Assembly: GCA_029265355.1 (NCBI GenBank)
Contig: JAJUJL010000001.1
Coordinates: forward strand, 1 to 64,000
Source of the DNA: Chloroflexota bacterium
GTDB taxonomy: Bacteria > Chloroflexota > Anaerolineae > Anaerolineales > UBA4823
DNA length: 64,000 nucleotides
Direction: 5' to 3'
Every line of letters begins with the position of its first letter. Position 1 is the first letter of the stretch. Below are positions 34,468-42,069 of the stretch, piece after piece. The notes beneath the pieces were generated by a model. It saw only the letters and a program-made list of their open reading frames with translations. It had not been told where the DNA came from and searched no databases. The position numbers and the translations under genes were made by a program.

Positions 34468-35961
34468 TCATGATTTTAAATGATCTGTCTTGATCGCAAT
34501 CCAAGTGTTTAGCAAAGTGAAGAGCTTCCTGCGTTCGGTTGCTGTCAAGGTCATGAACGAAAACAAAAAAGATAAAGATACAAAAAACAAAGCGATCAAC
34601 CAATTGACTGTGGACGCATTCCAGGTTGCAATCGAGGCAATCACCAAGAGTAAAAATCCCGCAATCCAGGCAATCGTATTACGCCTATCAGCCTTAAACC
34701 CATATTTCTTATAGATATACGGGATATAAAATGCCAGATAGAGAATGTAACAAAAGTAATATGCTACAGCAGTCCCCTCGAGAGAATGGAACATATGCAA
34801 AGAGAGGTAAGAGCCTCCAAGCAAAACGACATAGAAGAGCGTATCGGTCAAAAAGTATACTCTCATATTGGCATAAGCTAGCATTGGCATAGCTATCACA
34901 AATGCTAAGAACTTTAGGTAATCGCCGATAACCATCCAACGCATTTGCGCCAGGGCGCTTAAGAAATCGGACGAGAATAAGAGACGTATAACCAATGGTT
35001 TCAGAACGATAACTGAACAAATCAATGGAACAGATAGGAGTATCGTGATGTGAAGGATGTTGGTCATGAGGATGGTGCGTTCCTCGACCGTTTGAATCCT
35101 GCTTAGTGTCGGTAAATAGTAGGTGGTAAACGATGTCAGTACCAGGAGCACATAGCGCATACTGAAGGACCACCCGGCATTGAATATGCCGGCGCCATTC
35201 AACCCTTGCTCTTTGATCGCCAGGCTATTGATTGCAAGGAGCACATTTCCTCCCACCTGGGAAACCAAAAACATTGTTGCCGCTATGGATAAAAAGTAAA
35301 CAAGCTGCTTTCGCCTGAAAAGTGAAAAAATATTCCCGGAGATCTGGGCGAGCCATCCTTTCCTGAACAACACTACACCAGCATAAATTGCTTGCACGAA
35401 CACGCTAGTTGACAGCATAAATATGAAGGCCAAGGTCCACCCATTTTGGACCAGCAGAGCAACAGGGAATGCCAACAATAGAAGCGCTGAGACGCCGATA
35501 ATTTGCGAGATGGCCAGATGACCGATCGCGCGGAAGCCATTTAAAGTTGCAGTAAGATAAAGCTGCACTACAGAAAGTGCGATGGGCACCGAAAGCCACC
35601 TCACCAAAAACACCAGATTTTCGTCAGATTCTCTCAACAAATATTGTGTTATCGGATCAGCAAAAACCAAAAGCAAAGTTACAACTGTTACGGTTCCCAC
35701 AAGAAACACCAGCAAGACGGTTGCACGATATTCAGCCTGGTCCGATCCTTGTTTGGAAGCTATCCCTTGCAGGAGCGCTGTACCGCCCCCGAAAGCCGCA
35801 GCCGAAAATCCTGTGACCCGGACCTGGTCGAGCACTGAGTACAGCCCAATACCATCTGGCCCCAGTACTGATGCCAAAATCTTGGTGGTGAGTATCCCAA
35901 AAATTGCAGCGATAATCGCTGCGCCGCCGGTCTTGGTCGCCGCTTTAATAATCTCGATCAT
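34468..35961 (-). CDS. wzx: Wzx-type repeat-unit flippase
   Basis: A 497-residue protein with twelve or more hydrophobic helices of the MOP/MATE superfamily (polysaccharide_synt type). It begins 'IKAATKTGGAAIIAAIFGIL' and then 'GPDGIGLYSVLDQVRVTGF', typical of O-antigen translocases. It would flip the undecaprenyl-linked unit to the outer face, where Wzy acts. The ATG at 35961 is chosen; a TTG four codons earlier also has a weak AAGG site. The start overlaps the truncated acyltransferase gene by 17 bases. The gene is AT-rich. Confidence 0.9.
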   Translation of the reverse strand: MIEIIKAATKTGGAAIIAAIFGILTTKILASVLGPDGIGLYSVLDQVRVTGFSAAAFGGGTALLQGIASKQGSDQAEYRATVLLVFLVGTVTVVTLLLVFADPITQYLLRESDENLVFLVRWLSVPIALSVVQLYLTATLNGFRAIGHLAISQIIGVSALLLLAFPVALLVQNGWTLAFIFMLSTSVFVQAIYAGVVLFRKGWLAQISGNIFSLFRRKQLVYFLSIAATMFLVSQVGGNVLLAINSLAIKEQGLNGAGIFNAGWSFSMRYVLLVLTSFTTYYLPTLSRIQTVEERTILMTNILHITILLSVPLICSVIVLKPLVIRLLFSSDFLSALAQMRWMVIGDYLKFLAFVIAMPMLAYANMRVYFLTDTLFYVVLLGGSYLSLHMFHSLEGTAVAYYFCYILYLAFYIPYIYKKYGFKADRRNTIAWIAGFLLLVIASIATWNASTVNWLIALFFVSLSFLFSFMTLTATERRKLFTLLNTWIAIKTDHLKS

Positions 35962-36256
35962 GAACGCTGCCAATAACCTTCATCGAGTTTCTCACGACGA
36001 TTGAGCCTGAGATTACTGATTCTGATGAACCAGCCAGGTGAAAGCCCAAGATAACCTGGGAGTCGAGCCGCAATATCCCGCTGCCTTGAAATTGTGTTGG
36101 GTGATTAATCCTTACTGAGCGGCCAATCTCGACCTGACCCCCATAGAGCCAGGCCTGCAGCTTAAGGCGCAGCAGGTAGACGGGAGCGAATAGTAAGCGA
36201 AGTCGCAGATAGAATTTAATTGGAGAACGAAAGGCGCGATGAAAGCGATTTAGCAT
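35945..36256 (-). pseudogene. Truncated hexapeptide acyltransferase fragment
   Basis: A 103-codon frame. After a basic amphipathic N-terminus ('KFYLRLRLLFAPVYLLRLKL') come two beta-helix-like turns ('GGQVEIGRSVRINHPTQF', 'GSGILRLDSQVILGFHLAG') as at the entry of left-handed beta-helix acyltransferases. It stops after about 80 residues of such a protein, running into the flippase start, and lacks the coils that hold the active site. There is no ribosome site before its ATG. I read it as a 5' fragment of a decayed gene, though a short functional protein cannot be excluded. Confidence 0.5.
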
Positions 36257-36300
36257 AAATACAAGCGATAGACCAGCGGATAGCTGCTAAGAACGATTCG

Positions 36301-36447
36301 TTATCGGTCATCCAGAGACGGGACGATGATGAAAACATCAGCCACCCACTTGCGGCGAAAATGCACATCCGCTCCGCCCACTTCATGACCACGCGCCGGC
36401 AGGGACCAACCCAAACCGCCATCCAAGCCAGCAATGAAGACCTTCAT
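36301..36447 (-). pseudogene. N-terminal remnant of an NAD-dependent epimerase (SQD1-like)
   Basis: A 48-codon frame with a real ribosome site (GGAG about 10 bases before ATG; a GTG 6 bases upstream is better spaced). Its product opens with a Rossmann start, 'MKVFIAGLDGGLGWSL', and continues 'ARGHEVGGADVHFRRKWVAD', resembling the first 40 residues of UDP-sulfoquinovose-synthase-like SDR epimerases. It then leaves the family and hits a stop. It is too short to be an enzyme, so it marks a deletion in the locus. Residues around the Gly loop already look eroded. Confidence 0.55.
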
Positions 36448-36533
36448 TCGCACAATTCTCCTGAATAGTTGGGGGGTGTGACTGAATCATTAGAACCGCG
36501 CAATCTCGGTCACATTATAGCAATAGAATCGCA

Positions 36534-36563
36534 AATAATGCTTGCAGTTGCGCAAGCATTATT
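36534..36563. terminator. 12-bp perfect hairpin after the second glycosidase gene
   Basis: AATAATGCTTGC and GCAAGCATTATT pair perfectly around a 6-base loop. It lies 86 bases past the glycosidase stop (minus strand) and before the epimerase remnant. There is no long T-tract on either side, so it could be an mRNA 3'-end structure, a weak terminator or a protein site. The remaining gap (36448-36648) shows nothing else. Confidence 0.45.
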
Positions 36564-36648
36564 GCAAATGATTGAGCGTAGCCTGGATCTTGAAAGGGGG
36601 CAAGCCCGACCGATCGCATTTCTCAGCGAACAGCCGGGCCTGCACAGC

Positions 36649-38157
36649 TCATGGCTTTTGCACCAGGTAGACCGGGCTGAAGCCAACCGTCATCTCAGAC
36701 TGCGAGGCTTCCACCTGAACGGGCACGCCAGCCAGGTTGTACACGCCGAGCAGCTTGCTGCCGGGCAGCGCGATCACCAGTTGCTGGTCTTCCAGCGCCC
36801 ACAGCACATCCACGTAGTTGCCGTTCTTCTGGAAGCGGTAAGCCTCGATGCCGGCGCCGTAATCCACCGCTGCCACGAAGCGCGCCGCGGCAAGCTGCTG
36901 GTTGAGGTACTTGTACGCGTCGAAGGACGGGCGCGGGGTGAAATCGCCATTGAGCAGGCCGGTGTAGCGCCAGCCCGGGTCTTCCAGCGAATACCAGGCC
37001 TGCCCCTTGACGCCGTTGCCCAACCCGCGCACCATGGTGCGCGTCAGGTAATCGGCCTGGTTGGTGAAGTAATCGTCGCCGGGCGGCACGCACCAGGGGC
37101 ACTTCACCGGGTCTTCGATGCATCCGAAAGCCGTCTCGTTGAGATAGAGCGGCTTGCTCACCCCGTACTCGTCCAGGATGGCCTGCAGGAAGCGGGCTTT
37201 GCCCACCACGCCGCCGCCCATGTCGGTCCAGGCGGCTGGCATCAGATCGTAATCGGCGGTCACACCCCAATAGGAGGTGTGCCAGTGATAGGCGACGGCG
37301 TCGAAGTAAGGCGCTGCGCCGGATTGCAGCACGCCGCGCAGGAAATTCTCGGGAATGCCGTTGCCCCAGGCCGGGTCGGTATTGGGAGACGGCAGCACCA
37401 GGCCGCCCACCCACACCTCCGCCTCGGGGTCGACGGCGCGTATGACGGGAGCGACGGCCTTGAGCATCTCGCCGTAGCGCTGCCCGCCGAAGTAAAGCAG
37501 GTCGTCACGGTCGCCCCAGCAGCCAAAGACCGAATTCACCGCCACCGAATCGGGGTCGAAATCGGGCTCGTTGCCGATCTCCCACAGGTGCACGCCGTAC
37601 TCGGGTGCGGCGTAGCGCTGCACAACCTGGCGCATAAACTCGGCGAAGGCGGGCAGCTTCTCCGGGCGGATGGGGCCGCACGTGGTGAGCTGTCCATCAT
37701 CGCGCGCATTCGGATCCACCGCCCAGTAAGGCGTGCCCTTGACAGCGACCAGCACCGGAAAGCCGGCCTGGCGCAGGACGCGCAGGTTGTTTTCGAACAA
37801 GGCCAGCTTGCTCCAATCGATCGGGCCGCCTTCCACCGGCTGCAGCTCGTGCCAGCGGATCGAGCCGCCCAGGCGCACCAGGCTGGGATTCAATTCGACC
37901 AGCCGGGCGTACTTGGCGTCGCCGGTGAAAATGGTACCCACCAGTTCCACGCCAAAGCGAAAATCGAGCGGCGAGCCGCTGTAGACCTTGGGCAGGTAGA
38001 CGATGCTGCCGACAGAGGGCGCTGCGGGAGCCGGCTGGCTGGCTTCCGATGCGGCGCGTCCGCTCCAGCGCCCGGCCGTCAGGCCAAAACCAGCCGCCAG
38101 CAGGGCAGCCGCCGCCAACAAGTTCACCAGGTTCACCAGCGCGTGTTTTCGGGTCAT
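36649..38157 (-). CDS. Clan GH-A-like glycoside hydrolase (paralog of the 5007-6569 gene)
   Basis: A 502-residue exported protein with an uncleaved or cleaved N-terminal hydrophobic segment (about 8-28) and no lipobox Cys, unlike its paralog. The TIM-barrel-like part carries GNEPD (Glu197, likely acid/base) and LNET (Glu341, likely nucleophile), plus the same 'FGCWG' and YGEMLK blocks as the other copy. A C-terminal beta domain ends 'FSPVYLVQ'. GGAGGA before the ATG gives a strong ribosome site. Its place within the locus suggests trimming, release or turnover of the polymer. Transfer activity on the chain is an alternative. Confidence 0.8.
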   Translation of the reverse strand: MTRKHALVNLVNLLAAAALLAAGFGLTAGRWSGRAASEASQPAPAAPSVGSIVYLPKVYSGSPLDFRFGVELVGTIFTGDAKYARLVELNPSLVRLGGSIRWHELQPVEGGPIDWSKLALFENNLRVLRQAGFPVLVAVKGTPYWAVDPNARDDGQLTTCGPIRPEKLPAFAEFMRQVVQRYAAPEYGVHLWEIGNEPDFDPDSVAVNSVFGCWGDRDDLLYFGGQRYGEMLKAVAPVIRAVDPEAEVWVGGLVLPSPNTDPAWGNGIPENFLRGVLQSGAAPYFDAVAYHWHTSYWGVTADYDLMPAAWTDMGGGVVGKARFLQAILDEYGVSKPLYLNETAFGCIEDPVKCPWCVPPGDDYFTNQADYLTRTMVRGLGNGVKGQAWYSLEDPGWRYTGLLNGDFTPRPSFDAYKYLNQQLAAARFVAAVDYGAGIEAYRFQKNGNYVDVLWALEDQQLVIALPGSKLLGVYNLAGVPVQVEASQSEMTVGFSPVYLVQKP

Positions 38158-38167
38158 AAAGTCCTCC

Positions 38168-39388
38168 TCAGCGGGGAGATTCGGGCTTGACGAGGGTTTG
38201 GATGCTGTCCCGGAGAATATCGAACCAACGGTAAGGATAGTACACGGGCCACAGCCACTCCGGCCTGGGGCGGTAGCGCCAGCGCAGGTAGGCGGGCTCC
38301 GGAAAGATCAGGTCCCACAGCAGGCGCATGCGCCGTGGCAGGGGCTGGGCCTGCAGGCCGCGCCACACCACGCTGGTACGGGTGGGTCTTCGCTCGCCGG
38401 TGGGCGGGGCGACGGCGGCGCGGCTGGCTTCCAGGGGCAGCAGCGCCTGGCGCGCCGCCAGGTAGCCTTCTGGCAAAGGCCAGGACAGGCGCTCTTCGAG
38501 CGTGTGCAGCGCCTGGTCGAGCAGCCCCTCCCAGCCCAAGCGGCGCGCCTGGGCAAGGAGCGCCGTCCAGTCCAGCTCGCCGGCGGCTGCGTGGCGCTGG
38601 AGCAGCAGGTACAGGTCGTAGTACCACACCAGGCGTTCCCCCTCGCCAGAGTGCTGCTGCAGCAGATGGGCAACCAGGTAGAGCAGGTTGGCCTCCGCGG
38701 TCAGCGCCAGGGCGCCCAGCTCTCGCAGGTCGGCCGCGGCTGGCTGAGCCGCCTGGCGCGGCCAGGGCTGGGTGTGCTGCCAGAACCATTCCAGGGCGTG
38801 CGCGTCGCCAGCCGTGTTGGGGTGGAAGGCCTCCACCAGGCTCCAGTGCAGCTCGAGCGGCACCTGGCGTTGCGGCCCGCCGTGCAACAGCACGTGGTGG
38901 TGGGCGTGATTTTCGGCCATTTTCTGGTAGCCCAGCCGGCTCAGGGCGCGCACCGCCAGGGGCACATACGGGTACGGCGCCAGCACATCCAGGTCGGTCA
39001 TCACCCGCAGGGCAGGATCGGAATAGAGATCCACCGCCAGGTCGATGCCCTTCAGCACCACCACGGGTATGCCCGCCTGCTGGAAGGCTTTCAAGATGTA
39101 GGTGAGCTCCTGGACCAGTAGCGAGTTGAACGCGGCGGAGATGTAGTAACTGCGCTGCAGCCGGCCGCGCAGCGCGGCTGGCGCGCCTGGCGGCAGGCAG
39201 CGCGAGAGCAGCGGGGCGACGCCCTGGGCTTCTGCCAGGGTCGCCAGGCGCTGCCAGCCGGCCTCATCCAGCGCCTGCCAGTCGGCGCTGCGCCCGGCGG
39301 CGCCTTCCGTGGCGCTCAATACCTGGCACAGCAGCCGGTATTCGGCCTGCTCCTGGAAGGGGAAAGCGGCGGCAGCGACGGTGGTCAT
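38168..39388 (-). CDS. Nucleotidyltransferase-like family protein (NTP_transf_5 type)
   Basis: A 406-residue soluble protein. Around residue 114 'VVLKGIDLAVDLYSDPALR' followed by MTDLDVL is the Lys-Gly...Arg-x-x-x-Asp-x-Asp pattern of PF14907 (uncharacterised nucleotidyltransferases). The long C-terminal region is helical and Leu/Ala/Arg-rich. Members often occur in peptide-modification and polysaccharide loci, but the reaction is not established. It sits between gmd and the glycosidase, 8 bases after gmd, so it is co-transcribed. The family is recognised; the function is unknown. Confidence 0.68.
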   Translation of the reverse strand: MTTVAAAAFPFQEQAEYRLLCQVLSATEGAAGRSADWQALDEAGWQRLATLAEAQGVAPLLSRCLPPGAPAALRGRLQRSYYISAAFNSLLVQELTYILKAFQQAGIPVVVLKGIDLAVDLYSDPALRVMTDLDVLAPYPYVPLAVRALSRLGYQKMAENHAHHHVLLHGGPQRQVPLELHWSLVEAFHPNTAGDAHALEWFWQHTQPWPRQAAQPAAADLRELGALALTAEANLLYLVAHLLQQHSGEGERLVWYYDLYLLLQRHAAAGELDWTALLAQARRLGWEGLLDQALHTLEERLSWPLPEGYLAARQALLPLEASRAAVAPPTGERRPTRTSVVWRGLQAQPLPRRMRLLWDLIFPEPAYLRWRYRPRPEWLWPVYYPYRWFDILRDSIQTLVKPESPR

Positions 39389-39396
39389 GTTTCAGC

Positions 39397-40485
39397 CTAC
39401 CCGGCGCGCTCCTGGTGAACGCCGTCATCGCTCACCACCTGGTCTTCCCAGCGGTGCCAGCGCCCGTGGTGCTTTTCCAGGATCTTGCGCCCTTCTCCCG
39501 GCGATGGCAACCCTTGCAGTTCCAGGTCGGCATCCACCATGATGCGCACCAGGTCCTTAAAGAAGACGCGCGGCTCCCAGCCCAATACGCTGCGGGCTTT
39601 GCTGGGGTCGGCCAGCAGGTAGTCCACCTCGGTGGGGCGGAAGTAGCGCGGGTCGATCTTGACATATTGCTGCCAATCCAGGCCAGCGTATGAGAAAGCC
39701 TCTTCCAACAGCTCGCGCACGGAGTGCGCCTCGCCGGTGCCGATCACAAAGTCCTCGGGCTGGTCGTGTTGCAGCATCTTCCACATGGCTGCCACGTAAT
39801 CGGGGGCGTAGCCCCAGTCGCGCTTGGCTTCCAGGTTGCCCATGTAGAGGAAATCCTGCTTGCCTGCCAGGATGGCTGCCACGGCGCGGGTCACCTTGCG
39901 GGTGACAAAGGTCTCGCCGCGGCGCGGGGACTCGTGGTTGAACAGGATGCCGTTGCAGGCGAACATCTGGTAGCCTTCGCGGTAGTTGCGCGTCACCCAG
40001 TAGGCATAGACCTTGGCGGCTGCGTAGGGGCTTTGCGGCTGGAAGGGGGTGTTTTCGCTCTGCGGCGGCCTGGCGCTGCCAAACATCTCAGAAGATGAGG
40101 CCTGGTAGAAACGCGCCTTCACGCCGCTCTTGCGAATGGCTTCCAGGATGCGCATGGTGCCCAGGGCGGTCACGTCGCCGGTGTACTCTGGCAGGTCGAA
40201 GCTGACGCGCACATGCGACTGCGCCGCCAGGTGATACACCTCGTCCGGGCGGATGTTATAGATCAGCTCGGTCAGGTTGCCAGAGGCGGAGATGTCGCCA
40301 TAATGCAGGCGCAGGTTCACGCCATTCTGGTTATGTGGATCGCGATAGATATGATCGATGCGTTGGGTGTTGAATGTGCTGGCGCGCCGGATCAGGCCAT
40401 GCACTTCGTAGCCTTTGGACAGCAAAAGCTCAGCCAGATACGAACCATCCTGTCCGGTGATGCCAGTTATCAATGCCTTTTTCAT
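39397..40485 (-). CDS. gmd: GDP-mannose 4,6-dehydratase
   Basis: A 362-residue extended [18 protein letters not shown] at 8-22 is the diagnostic NADP site, followed by '[15 protein letters not shown]', '[10 protein letters not shown]', 'SSSEMFG' and Tyr154-x3-Lys158 in SPYAAAK, then '[17 protein letters not shown]'. This fits GMD over its full length. It converts GDP-mannose to GDP-4-keto-6-deoxymannose, leading to GDP-fucose, rhamnose or perosamine. No GMER/FCL reductase gene is adjacent, so the end product is open. It is the first biosynthetic gene after the antiterminator, with a 221-base hairpin-rich spacer. Confidence 0.96.
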   Translation of the reverse strand: MKKALITGITGQDGSYLAELLLSKGYEVHGLIRRASTFNTQRIDHIYRDPHNQNGVNLRLHYGDISASGNLTELIYNIRPDEVYHLAAQSHVRVSFDLPEYTGDVTALGTMRILEAIRKSGVKARFYQASSSEMFGSARPPQSENTPFQPQSPYAAAKVYAYWVTRNYREGYQMFACNGILFNHESPRRGETFVTRKVTRAVAAILAGKQDFLYMGNLEAKRDWGYAPDYVAAMWKMLQHDQPEDFVIGTGEAHSVRELLEEAFSYAGLDWQQYVKIDPRYFRPTEVDYLLADPSKARSVLGWEPRVFFKDLVRIMVDADLELQGLPSPGEGRKILEKHHGRWHRWEDQVVSDDGVHQERAG

Positions 40486-40585
40486 ACTTTTCGTTCCTCT
40501 CCGAAATTATTGCAGATTGCGCCATAATGCGCTATCCCCCATTTTTCTTATTGCCGCCTGACAATATTGCAATGCCGGCAGGCAA

Positions 40586-40622
40586 CTAAACTCCCGCAAT
40601 GGGCCAGGAGCGGTGAGTTTAG
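40586..40622. other. Hairpin in the antiterminator-gmd spacer
   Basis: CTAAACTC plus CCGC (40586-40597) pair with GCGG and GAGTTTAG (40610-40622) with one bulged T, leaving a 12-base loop. No T-tract follows on the minus strand. The 221-base spacer (40486-40706) contains no gene. The element could be an RNA signal in the transcript leader ahead of gmd, possibly a recruitment, pause or attenuation site. Confidence 0.45.
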
Positions 40623-40706
40623 CAATAGCCGCGCTCCGCCCTTCCGACACGCGCGGGTTGGACTGGATGGTGGTACGCTAGTCCAGTCGAAAAAAGCGCC
40701 CAAAAG

Positions 40707-41216
40707 TTACTTGCGGCGTTGAATCTTACCGGCGTCCAATTCAATGGGCACCTGGCGCTGGTTGCTGAGCAGTTGCAGCAGAACGCGCACACGCTCGCTG
40801 CCGGGCAAGCGGGCATCAAAGATGGCTTCGAATCCCGAGAATGGCCCTTCGCGTATCACAACCACATCGCCGCTTTTCAGCCCATCGAACACCTCACCGC
40901 CCGCCGCGGCGATCTCCTCGACGCGTTTTTGAATGGCGTGGATCAGGTTCTCAGGTACGATGGCGGGCTCGTCGCCGAAACTCACCAACCCCAGGGCGTG
41001 CGGCATCCATTGGAACGTGGATTTGCCGAGCTGCTCCAAGTCTGCCTGCACAAACATATAACCCGGGAAATAGGGGCGTAGTTTTCGTGAGCGCGGGTTG
41101 ACAGGGTTGACGCGCAGGCGAGGGTAGTAAACCTCGATGCCCTGGGCGCGCACCTGGCGCCAGACGACATCTTCTTTGCGCGCTTTACTGCGCAATGCAT
41201 ACCAATGTACCGGCAT
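40707..41216 (-). CDS. NusG/RfaH-like specialised transcription antiterminator
   Basis: A 169-residue protein. The NGN domain (about 1-105) starts 'HWYALRSKARKEDVVWRQV' and includes 'YYPRLRVNPVNP' and 'PYFPGYMFVQADL', the core NusG-family motifs. A KOW domain follows ('LKSGDVVVIREGPFSGFEAI'). It is shorter than housekeeping NusG and heads a long polysaccharide operon, the position of RfaH, LoaP and UpxY. It should bind RNA polymerase and suppress pausing and termination in that operon. GGAG about 10 bases before the ATG at 41216 sets the start. A longer upstream frame overlaps the M50 gene and is rejected. Confidence 0.88.
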   Translation of the reverse strand: MPVHWYALRSKARKEDVVWRQVRAQGIEVYYPRLRVNPVNPRSRKLRPYFPGYMFVQADLEQLGKSTFQWMPHALGLVSFGDEPAIVPENLIHAIQKRVEEIAAAGGEVFDGLKSGDVVVIREGPFSGFEAIFDARLPGSERVRVLLQLLSNQRQVPIELDAGKIQRRK

Positions 41217-41250
41217 AATTGACCTACTCCAGGGATCTGACCAGAGAGTT

Positions 41251-41259
41251 ATTTTACCA
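41251..41259 (-). promoter_or_regulatory. Extended -10 promoter of the polysaccharide operon
   Basis: On the minus strand TGG-TAAAAT forms an extended -10 (TGn plus hexamer) about 35 bases before the antiterminator start, with no good -35. Transcription would begin near 41244. This is the only promoter-like element in the spacer between the M50 gene and this operon. Confidence 0.45.
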
Positions 41260-41313
41260 GTTTTCCCCCTTATTTCAGGCGCCTGCAAACCGCCGCCTGC
41301 AACGCCGGTGCAC

Positions 41314-42069
41314 TCAGGCGACTTCCAGGCCAGTCCAGCGCTCCAACAGGCGGCGCAGCAGCGCAAAAGGCAGCAAAAACAGGGCGTGCAGCCCGAAGCT
41401 GAGCCCCAAAACGCTGGTAGCCGCCAGGGCTGCTCGGTTCAACCAGGGCGCCAGGTGGGTGAGCATCCACGGACCTGCGCCAGCGACCAGGCCAAGCCCC
41501 AGCAGAGCGCCGGAGGCCAGCCCCAGGGGCAGCCAGGCGCGCCGGTCTGAGCGGGAAGGGAACATGGTGCTGCTGACGGTGAACGCCAGGTACATCCACA
41601 GCCAAAAGTCCGAGCGCTGGTAAACCGTGCTCCAGGCCTCGGGGAGGGCCTGCGCGCCAGCCTGGCGCACTGCCTCCCAAAAGCCCAGCAATCCCAGACG
41701 GTTCTGACCAGCGTAGGCGACAAACAAGCCGCCAGCGATCAGCGGCGCGGCGCCAATCAGGGCGTCGCGCACCAGGTCAGTCCGGGCTGTTTCCACATAG
41801 CCCAGTTGCAGCCGCCCATCCGCGGTGGCGCGGGGCGCCAGCGAAAAGCGCCCGGTGCGCACCAGCAGCAATCGGGCCGTGAAATAATGGCTCAATTCGT
41901 GCAGGAGCACACCGGGAAAAAACAGCAACGCAAACAGCGCTTGAGAGAGATCTGCCCGGCGGGTGATCAACAGAAATACTGCCTGGATTTCACGGTGCAG
42001 CAAGCGTTGAAAGACCAGCAGCAACGCCAGGCCCAGCAGCAACCAAAATATGCTCTCGATTTGGCTCAA
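41314..42069 (-). CDS. M50 (site-2-protease-like) membrane metallopeptidase homolog
   Basis: A 251-residue protein with about six hydrophobic helices. HELSH at 57-61 is the zinc-binding HExxH motif, placed in a helix as in S2P-type M50 proteases. A following Asn/Pro-Asp-type second zinc site is not clear ('LIGAAPLIAGG' region instead), so it may be a divergent or inactive member. Its start overlaps the tpiA stop by 4 bases, making it part of the glycolytic operon. The substrate is unknown. The family call rests on the motif and topology. Confidence 0.72.
   Translation of the reverse strand: MSQIESIFWLLLGLALLLVFQRLLHREIQAVFLLITRRADLSQALFALLFFPGVLLHELSHYFTARLLLVRTGRFSLAPRATADGRLQLGYVETARTDLVRDALIGAAPLIAGGLFVAYAGQNRLGLLGFWEAVRQAGAQALPEAWSTVYQRSDFWLWMYLAFTVSSTMFPSRSDRRAWLPLGLASGALLGLGLVAGAGPWMLTHLAPWLNRAALAATSVLGLSFGLHALFLLPFALLRRLLERWTGLEVA

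Noticed and set aside
34376-34603. 75-codon frame on the minus strand
   Set aside because: It overlaps the 3' end of wzx in another frame and resembles no family.
36216-36434. 72-codon frame on the minus strand
   Set aside because: It overlaps the epimerase remnant in another frame. The remnant frame has the ribosome site and the Rossmann pattern; this one has neither.
36469-38190. 573-codon open frame on the plus strand
   Set aside because: Antisense to the GH-A-like glycosidase gene, which has a ribosome site, signal segment and catalytic motifs. The plus-strand product has none.
40661-40709. Terminator directly after the NusG-like gene
   Set aside because: Six T residues follow the stop on the minus strand, but the stem before them is only about 4 bp. 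A separate 7-bp inverted repeat at 40661-40688 lies beyond the T-run, in the wrong order for a terminator.
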